Shown here in pieces: positions 7,607 to 11,778 of a stretch of 11,778 bases of DNA. The notes under the pieces are model-generated. The model searched no databases. It was not told where the DNA came from and was given only the letters and a program-made list of their open reading frames with translations. Source of the stretch: Chitinophagaceae bacterium (GTDB taxonomy: Bacteria > Bacteroidota > Bacteroidia > Chitinophagales > UBA10324); NCBI GenBank assembly GCA_023251195.1, contig JAHEZG010000093.1, forward strand, positions 1-11,778. The letters run 5' to 3'. Position 1 is the stretch's first letter. The number at the start of each line of letters is the position of its first letter. A program made the position numbers and the translations under genes.

Positions 7607-9538
7607 ATGAAAAAAATTTTTTACTCAGCACTTTCCCTGATGCTATTATTTTCTGCATCAATAAGCGCCCAAACTATCTTCTCTGAAGATTTTGAAGGAA
7701 CTTCAGGAACCGGACTGCCTACGGGTTGGACACAAACCACTTTATCAACCGACGGCGGTTGGTTAGCAGGGACTGGAACCGCTTTGTCAAGTTCATCTTT
7801 TGGCATTGCCGACCATACAAAAATTGTAGCAACAAATGACGATGGATGTAACTGCAATAAAAGCAATGATTTTTTAATGTCTCCATCCTTTAGTCTGGTG
7901 GGTTACACAAATGTATATGTATCATTTGATGCCTATTATTTTCATGGAACCTATCAGGGAAATACTGAAATCGGAACCTTGAAGGTTTCAACAAACGGAG
8001 GAACTAACTGGACTGATGTACAAATTTTAACCGGAAACACAAATGGTACATGGCAAGCTCGTTACATTAATTTGTCAACTTATGCCGGTAACCCTGATGT
8101 GAAATTGGGCTTTGTATACGATGATGGTCAAGGCTGGTTATTCGGTTTCGGACTTGATAATGTTAATGTATTTGTTCCACCAGCAGCTGATATTGAAGTA
8201 ACAGGCGTTACACCAGTAGCAGGTACTCCAGCTTCATACGGAACAGTAGCAACTAATGTAACTATTGGCTTAAGCGTTTTTAATCACTCCGGTGCTGCTG
8301 TAACTTCTTTTGATGGAAGTTATACAGTTGATGGTAATACAGTAAATCAAACTTTTACCGGTAATGTTGCTCCATTTGCTTCAGGCACCTTTAATTTTTC
8401 TACACCTTATTCTATTTCTACGGTTGCTGATCATCCAGTTGCAGTTCATGCTGATATTACAGGCGACGCAAATACTTCAGATAATGATGGCTCAACTATA
8501 ATCGGTGGAGCATCATTTATTCCAAATCACATTGTAACTATTGAAGAAGGAACTGGAACCTGGTGTGGCTGGTGCCCAAGAGGTGCTGTTTTTATGGATT
8601 CAATGAGCCATGTTAACCCATCAACCACCGCGTTAATTGCTGTTCACAATGCTGATCCTATGACAGTTACAAATTATGATGCAGGAATCGGTACTATGAT
8701 TGGTGGATATCCAAGTATTGTTGTTGATCGTAAGGGCGAATATGACCCATCAGATATTTTTACCGCTTATGATGATCATATCAATGATTTTGGATTTGCA
8801 AATTTAACCGCAACTCAAACTTATAATCATACTTCCCGAGTTTCGAGTGTAAATGTTTCTGCTCATTTTGCAGTAAACTCTACTGATGATCTTAGATTAA
8901 CCTGTGTTTATATTGAAGATGGTTGCCATGGAACAACCACAAGTTGGGATCAACATAATTATTATACAGGTAATGCTGCCGGTGCTATGGAAGGTGCAGG
9001 TCACAATTGGGCAGCGGAGCCGAATCCGGTTCTTGCAGCTAACATGTATTTTGACCATGTTGCTCGTACTATTTTAGGTGGATTCAATGGTCAGTCAGGT
9101 AGTTTGCCAGCGACAATTGTTGCAGGAAATACTTATACTTATAGTTTTACCTATACCATTCCTGCTACTTCTAGCGATTTTAACATGCATGTAATTGTAT
9201 TATTAATAAACGCAACTACTGGTCAGGTGTTAAATGCTACTGCCCCACAAACTGTTAGCGGAACAATTGATTTGGCAAGCCACATTGATCAACTTTCTTT
9301 GTATCCAAGTCCTGCTACTGATGTTTTAAATATTGTTTTTGGATTGAATAAAACTCAGGATGTGTCATTCGAAATTACTGATGTACTTGGCAAAGTAATT
9401 TCAGTAGTAAATTACAATAAACTTGCTGCAACAAACCAGAAAATTGAAATCTCTGTTGCTGATTTGGCCACAGGAGTTTATTTCATTAATGTTAAAACTG
9501 AAAGTGGAATAATTTCGCGTAAATTCATTAAAGAATAA
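7607..9538 (+). CDS. Secreted Omp28-like/thioredoxin-fold protein with choice-of-anchor-J-like domain and T9SS sorting domain
   Basis: The 643-residue product has a signal peptide (1-21, cleavage A21|Q22). Residues 24-190 look like a choice-of-anchor J/MAM-like jelly-roll: SEDFEG...LPTGW near the start, SFDAYYFHG in the middle and GFGLDNVNVF at the end. Residues 192-300 resemble a CARDB/Ig-like module (ADIEVTGVTP...). Residues 305-550 match the Omp28-related type, with a thioredoxin-like active site GTWCGWCPRG (C320, C323) and GGYPSIVVDRKG, where P369 sits like the cis-proline of thioredoxin folds. Extra cysteines are C81, C83, C433 and C440. The type A sorting domain spans about 562-643 (LSLYPSPATDVLN ... 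GVYFINVK ... RKFIKE). CxxC plus cis-Pro suggests a redox-capable extracellular domain, but Omp28-type proteins have no firmly known reaction, so enzymatic activity is inference. The gene has its own promoter box and a strong terminator, so it is probably transcribed alone. Confidence 0.9.
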   Translation: MKKIFYSALSLMLLFSASISAQTIFSEDFEGTSGTGLPTGWTQTTLSTDGGWLAGTGTALSSSSFGIADHTKIVATNDDGCNCNKSNDFLMSPSFSLVGYTNVYVSFDAYYFHGTYQGNTEIGTLKVSTNGGTNWTDVQILTGNTNGTWQARYINLSTYAGNPDVKLGFVYDDGQGWLFGFGLDNVNVFVPPAADIEVTGVTPVAGTPASYGTVATNVTIGLSVFNHSGAAVTSFDGSYTVDGNTVNQTFTGNVAPFASGTFNFSTPYSISTVADHPVAVHADITGDANTSDNDGSTIIGGASFIPNHIVTIEEGTGTWCGWCPRGAVFMDSMSHVNPSTTALIAVHNADPMTVTNYDAGIGTMIGGYPSIVVDRKGEYDPSDIFTAYDDHINDFGFANLTATQTYNHTSRVSSVNVSAHFAVNSTDDLRLTCVYIEDGCHGTTTSWDQHNYYTGNAAGAMEGAGHNWAAEPNPVLAANMYFDHVARTILGGFNGQSGSLPATIVAGNTYTYSFTYTIPATSSDFNMHVIVLLINATTGQVLNATAPQTVSGTIDLASHIDQLSLYPSPATDVLNIVFGLNKTQDVSFEITDVLGKVISVVNYNKLAATNQKIEISVADLATGVYFINVKTESGIISRKFIKE

Positions 9539-9558
9539 TTTTTTCTAATTTCTTTTTA

Positions 9559-9590
9559 GGCCACACTGAATGTTCAGTGTGGCCTTTTTT
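9559..9590 (+). terminator. Strong rho-independent terminator after the Omp28-like gene
   Basis: Perfect 12-nt arms, GGCCACACTGAA (9559-9570) and TTCAGTGTGGCC (9573-9584), enclose TG; the loop in practice takes in the innermost A-T pair. Six T residues follow directly at 9585-9590. It lies 20 nt after the stop codon at 9538. The T-tract is on the plus-strand side only, so it works mainly in that direction. Confidence 0.95.
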
Positions 9591-9618
9591 ATTAATCCAA
9601 AATTGCTGGTTTGAGTAG

Positions 9619-9651
9619 TTTGATTTTTAATTAATTAATGAGTTATATTTG
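9619..9651 (+). promoter_or_regulatory. Predicted Bacteroidota-type promoter of the small T9SS cargo gene
   Basis: TTTG at 9619-9622 (-33) and TATATTTG at 9644-9651 (-7, full match to TAnnTTTG) are separated by 21 nt, a normal spacing. The predicted leader of about 25 nt precedes ATG at 9682. It follows the upstream terminator, which supports independent transcription. Confidence 0.7.
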
Positions 9652-9681
9652 GAGGATTAAATCAATTTTAATTTTTACACC

Positions 9682-10380
9682 ATGAAAGGAATTTTTTCAA
9701 TACTTATTTTTTTAGCATTAACACCGGCCTTTGCACAAACTTATTCAATGAATGACGATAGTATAGCAGTGACTGTTCCATTTACTGATATGGCTGATCA
9801 GTGGTATGCTTTAAGTGTAGTTGGACACTTAACAAATAACACTTCAGATTCAGTTGCTTCAGCATGGAAAAGAAATATTATTTATTTAACCCCGGGTTGG
9901 AGCACAACCGTGTGCGATCCAGCCGCTTGTGGAATTGAAACCACAGATTCAGCAAATTTTATTTTTCTTCCAAATTTGGTTGGAACTGTTAATGTTGATT
10001 TTAAACCCAATTTACTTGCTGGACATGGAATTGTAAAAGTTAATTTTCATCGTCAGGGTAATTATACTGATTCAGATGAAACGACCTTTTTTGGAACAGT
10101 AGAAGAGAGTACTGGAGTTTCAACTATAGAAAAATTAAAGGACATTAAAATTTTTCCGAATCCTGCAAAAGAAAAATTAATGATTGCCGCAACTACTCAA
10201 ATGTTTCCGTCAACTGTTGAAGTTTATGATGTGTTGGGTAAAAAAATAAACGCAACTGCTATAAAAGAAGGAGAAAATCTCCTGTCAATTGATGTTCGTG
10301 GAATTAAAAGCGGATTTTATTTTATCAGAATGAAATTAGCAAACGGGGCAATTATTACCCGACAATTTACTAAGGATTAA
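9682..10380 (+). CDS. Small secreted protein with T9SS type A sorting domain, function unknown
   Basis: The 232-residue product has a signal peptide (1-18, AFA|QT), a mature region of about 130 residues, and a type A sorting domain at about 153-232 (KIFPNPAKEKLMI ... GFYFIRMKLANG ... RQFTKD). The mature region is beta-rich in character and has only two cysteines, C78 and C83, in the stretch GWSTTVCDPAACGIETTDS; five residues apart and exported, they could form a disulfide. The hydrophobic alternation in LVGTVNVDFKPNLLAGHGIVKVNFH suggests an Ig-like beta-sandwich, but I do not recognise a named domain and assign no function. The gene has its own promoter, and its stop lies 14 nt from the stop of the convergent UbiD gene. 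It shares the export route but little visible mature sequence with the upstream Omp28-like protein. Confidence 0.88.
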   Translation: MKGIFSILIFLALTPAFAQTYSMNDDSIAVTVPFTDMADQWYALSVVGHLTNNTSDSVASAWKRNIIYLTPGWSTTVCDPAACGIETTDSANFIFLPNLVGTVNVDFKPNLLAGHGIVKVNFHRQGNYTDSDETTFFGTVEESTGVSTIEKLKDIKIFPNPAKEKLMIAATTQMFPSTVEVYDVLGKKINATAIKEGENLLSIDVRGIKSGFYFIRMKLANGAIITRQFTKD

Positions 10381-10394
10381 TTCAGTGATCTTTG

Positions 10395-11778
10395 TTATTC
10401 AGCAACCGCTCCACCTTTATAAAGTTGCTTTCTGTATTTCAATGATGGTGACGGAATGAATTTTCCCAATCCGTATCGCTCCCATTTTTCATCAACCAAC
10501 TGAATAGTTTTTTCATCCATGGCTAAAATGTTTGGCCATTCGCGATCGAAATTGTCGAACTCTTTTGTTTTGCGGGTTCCATCGAATGCGATGTGTGAAA
10601 TTCCTTCACCGCCGTTGTTGGTTTTTTCACCAACGACCTGCTCTACTATAAAACTATCGCGTCGTGGATCAATGTTATTAGTGAATCGCCAAACGGCATC
10701 TTTCAAATCAGAGCAGTCAACATTTGCTTCGAGAAAAATCACAAACTTCACTTTACTTAATTCTGAATTTCTGAAAAGTGATTCGCTCAATTCCTTCAAA
10801 TGATTTTTTCTGTTTTTCTGAACCGAAAGAAACACAATTGAAATTCCCAATGAAAGCAATGAATCATTCACCTGAACAATCTCTGAAAAATCATTCATCA
10901 GTTTTTTCGAATCAATTCTATATGATTCATCAACCCGAAACTCAGAACCCGAAACCCGTAACTCTTCAGGCAATTTCCGCGTTGCATCCACACACATTTT
11001 TCCACCGAAAGAAAATTTCGAGCAACTGTGATCGAGCACATCCATTGGTCCTTGTGAAAAATAAATGTCTTGCTGCGGATCAACATTTTCAGAAATTATC
11101 TGTGCTACTTTTTTGTAATCGTGTATGTCAATTTCTTCATCCACAATCACCAGAATTTTATTGAACATCATTTGTCCTGCTCCCCACATGGCGTTCGTAA
11201 CTTTGATTGCCTGACCTGCATATTCCTTTTTTATTTTCACGATAGTGAGATTGTGAAACACCCCTTCAATCGGCAGTTCCATATCTTTTATTTCAGGAAT
11301 CATGGTCATCTTAATCGGCGCGAGAAAAATCCGCTCAGTTGCTTTTCCTAACCAAGCATCTTCCTGCGGAGGAATGCCAACTATGGTAGAAGGATAAATA
11401 GGATTCTTACGATGAGTGATGCAAGTGATGTGAAACTTCGGATAAAAATCAGCAAGCGAATAATATCCGGTGTGATCGCCGAACGGACCTTCTAAAATAT
11501 TTTCTTCCATCGGATCAACATATCCTTCAATAATAATTTCCGCATCAGCCGGCACCTGCACATCCTGCGTGATGCACTGTACGAGTTCCACTTTTTTATT
11601 TCGCAGAAAACCAGCAAGCATGTATTCGTCAATATTATCTGGCAGTGGTGCAGTAGCGCAATAAGTATAAACCGGATCGCCGCCGAGCGCAACAGCCACC
11701 GGCATTTTTATTCCTAACTTTTTATATTCTTGAAAATGGCGCGCGGAAACTTTGTGCTTGTGCCAGTGCATGCCTGTA
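10395..11778 (-). CDS. UbiD-family (prenylated-FMN) decarboxylase, N-terminus cut by window edge
   Basis: The frame stays open to the right edge. The first Met visible (11771) is not the start: the codons before it read Thr-Gly, giving TGMHWHKHKVSARH, a conserved internal UbiD motif, so an N-terminal part is missing. Numbering from that Met, EGPFGDHTGYYS (94-105) carries the acidic residues E94 and D99 expected in the UbiD active site, followed by TNAMWGAGQMMFNK (192-205). UbiD enzymes remove carboxyl groups from aromatic or unsaturated acids using prenylated FMN made by a UbiX partner, which is not in this window. In Bacteroidota, which use menaquinone, homologues are often annotated as quinone-pathway decarboxylases; the substrate here is inferred. 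The C-terminal region contains two related segments (205-266 and 342-401), with an unusual repeat-coded stretch between them (about 269-281). The reading frame is intact. It is convergent with the small T9SS cargo gene. Confidence 0.93.
   Translation of the reverse strand, partial: TGMHWHKHKVSARHFQEYKKLGIKMPVAVALGGDPVYTYCATAPLPDNIDEYMLAGFLRNKKVELVQCITQDVQVPADAEIIIEGYVDPMEENILEGPFGDHTGYYSLADFYPKFHITCITHRKNPIYPSTIVGIPPQEDAWLGKATERIFLAPIKMTMIPEIKDMELPIEGVFHNLTIVKIKKEYAGQAIKVTNAMWGAGQMMFNKILVIVDEEIDIHDYKKVAQIISENVDPQQDIYFSQGPMDVLDHSCSKFSFGGKMCVDATRKLPEELRVSGSEFRVDESYRIDSKKLMNDFSEIVQVNDSLLSLGISIVFLSVQKNRKNHLKELSESLFRNSELSKVKFVIFLEANVDCSDLKDAVWRFTNNIDPRRDSFIVEQVVGEKTNNGGEGISHIAFDGTRKTKEFDNFDREWPNILAMDEKTIQLVDEKWERYGLGKFIPSPSLKYRKQLYKGGAVAE
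10932..10966. repeat. Heptanucleotide tandem repeat tract inside the UbiD gene
   Basis: Five consecutive 7-nt units on the plus strand read AACCCGA, AACTCAG, AACCCGA, AACCCGT and AACTCTT, with consensus AACYCGA. Three units make 21 nt, so on the coding (minus) strand the tract is read in frame and gives the imperfect seven-residue repeat ELRVSGS/EFRVDES (residues 270-283 from the first visible Met). It lies between two conserved segments of the enzyme. Confidence 0.75.

Noticed and set aside
10401..10429. Inverted repeat AGCAAC/GTTGCT with the palindrome CTTTATAAAG inside, just past the small cargo gene
   Set aside because: It has 6-nt arms with a long loop and only a weak T stretch, and it lies within the UbiD coding end; too weak to call a terminator.
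10778..11164. A 128-codon plus-strand frame opposite the UbiD gene, and other small plus-strand frames at 10519-10803 and 11070-11351
   Set aside because: All are antisense to conserved UbiD sequence and show no recognisable features.
11769..11771. ATG at 11771 as the start codon of the UbiD gene
   Set aside because: The frame continues upstream to the edge with Thr-Gly before this Met, completing the conserved TGMHWHKHK motif, so the Met is internal.

Overview
The window looks like chromosomal DNA from a member of the Bacteroidota (genus not assignable from this sequence). The DNA is AT-rich, mRNA leaders are A-rich without clear Shine-Dalgarno sites, and TAnnTTTG-type -7 promoter boxes precede genes. 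Four of seven genes encode exported proteins ending in, or running into, a type A C-terminal sorting domain of the type IX secretion system (T9SS). The hybrid histidine kinase also has the 'SHEIRTPMNGIIG' style common in this phylum. No tRNA, rRNA, CRISPR array, insertion sequence or phage gene was seen.

Layout, left to right. (1) 1-1051, minus: a secreted PKD-repeat protein, cut by the left edge inside its sorting domain. (2) 1135-1911, plus: an RluB/RsuA-family rRNA pseudouridine synthase. (3) 1923-3191, plus, 11 nt downstream and probably cotranscribed: a secreted protein with seven evenly spaced propeller units and a T9SS tail. (4) 3198-7394, minus, converging on gene 3 with only 6 nt between stop codons: a 1398-residue soluble hybrid sensor kinase with a GAF-like N-terminus, about six PAS domains, HisKA, HATPase, receiver and Hpt. 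(5) 7607-9538, plus, divergent from the kinase: a secreted protein with a choice-of-anchor-J-like domain, an Omp28/thioredoxin-like domain with a CGWC motif, and a T9SS tail. A strong intrinsic terminator follows at 9559-9590. (6) 9682-10380, plus, with its own good promoter: a small secreted T9SS cargo of unknown function. (7) 10395-11778, minus, converging on gene 6 with 14 nt between stops: a UbiD-family decarboxylase, cut at its N-terminus by the right edge.

Most genes appear to be independent units. The common theme is export: four cargo proteins pass signal peptidase I, all with a predicted mature N-terminal glutamine, and then the T9SS. Nothing ties the kinase functionally to its neighbours, and no separate response regulator is present to receive phosphate from its Hpt domain.

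I do not see a clearly new multi-gene system. The most unusual items are an in-frame tract of 7-nt repeats inside the UbiD gene, lying between two copies of an internally duplicated C-terminal segment; the secreted CGWC thioredoxin-like T9SS cargo; and the regular seven-unit propeller made as a stand-alone secreted protein.
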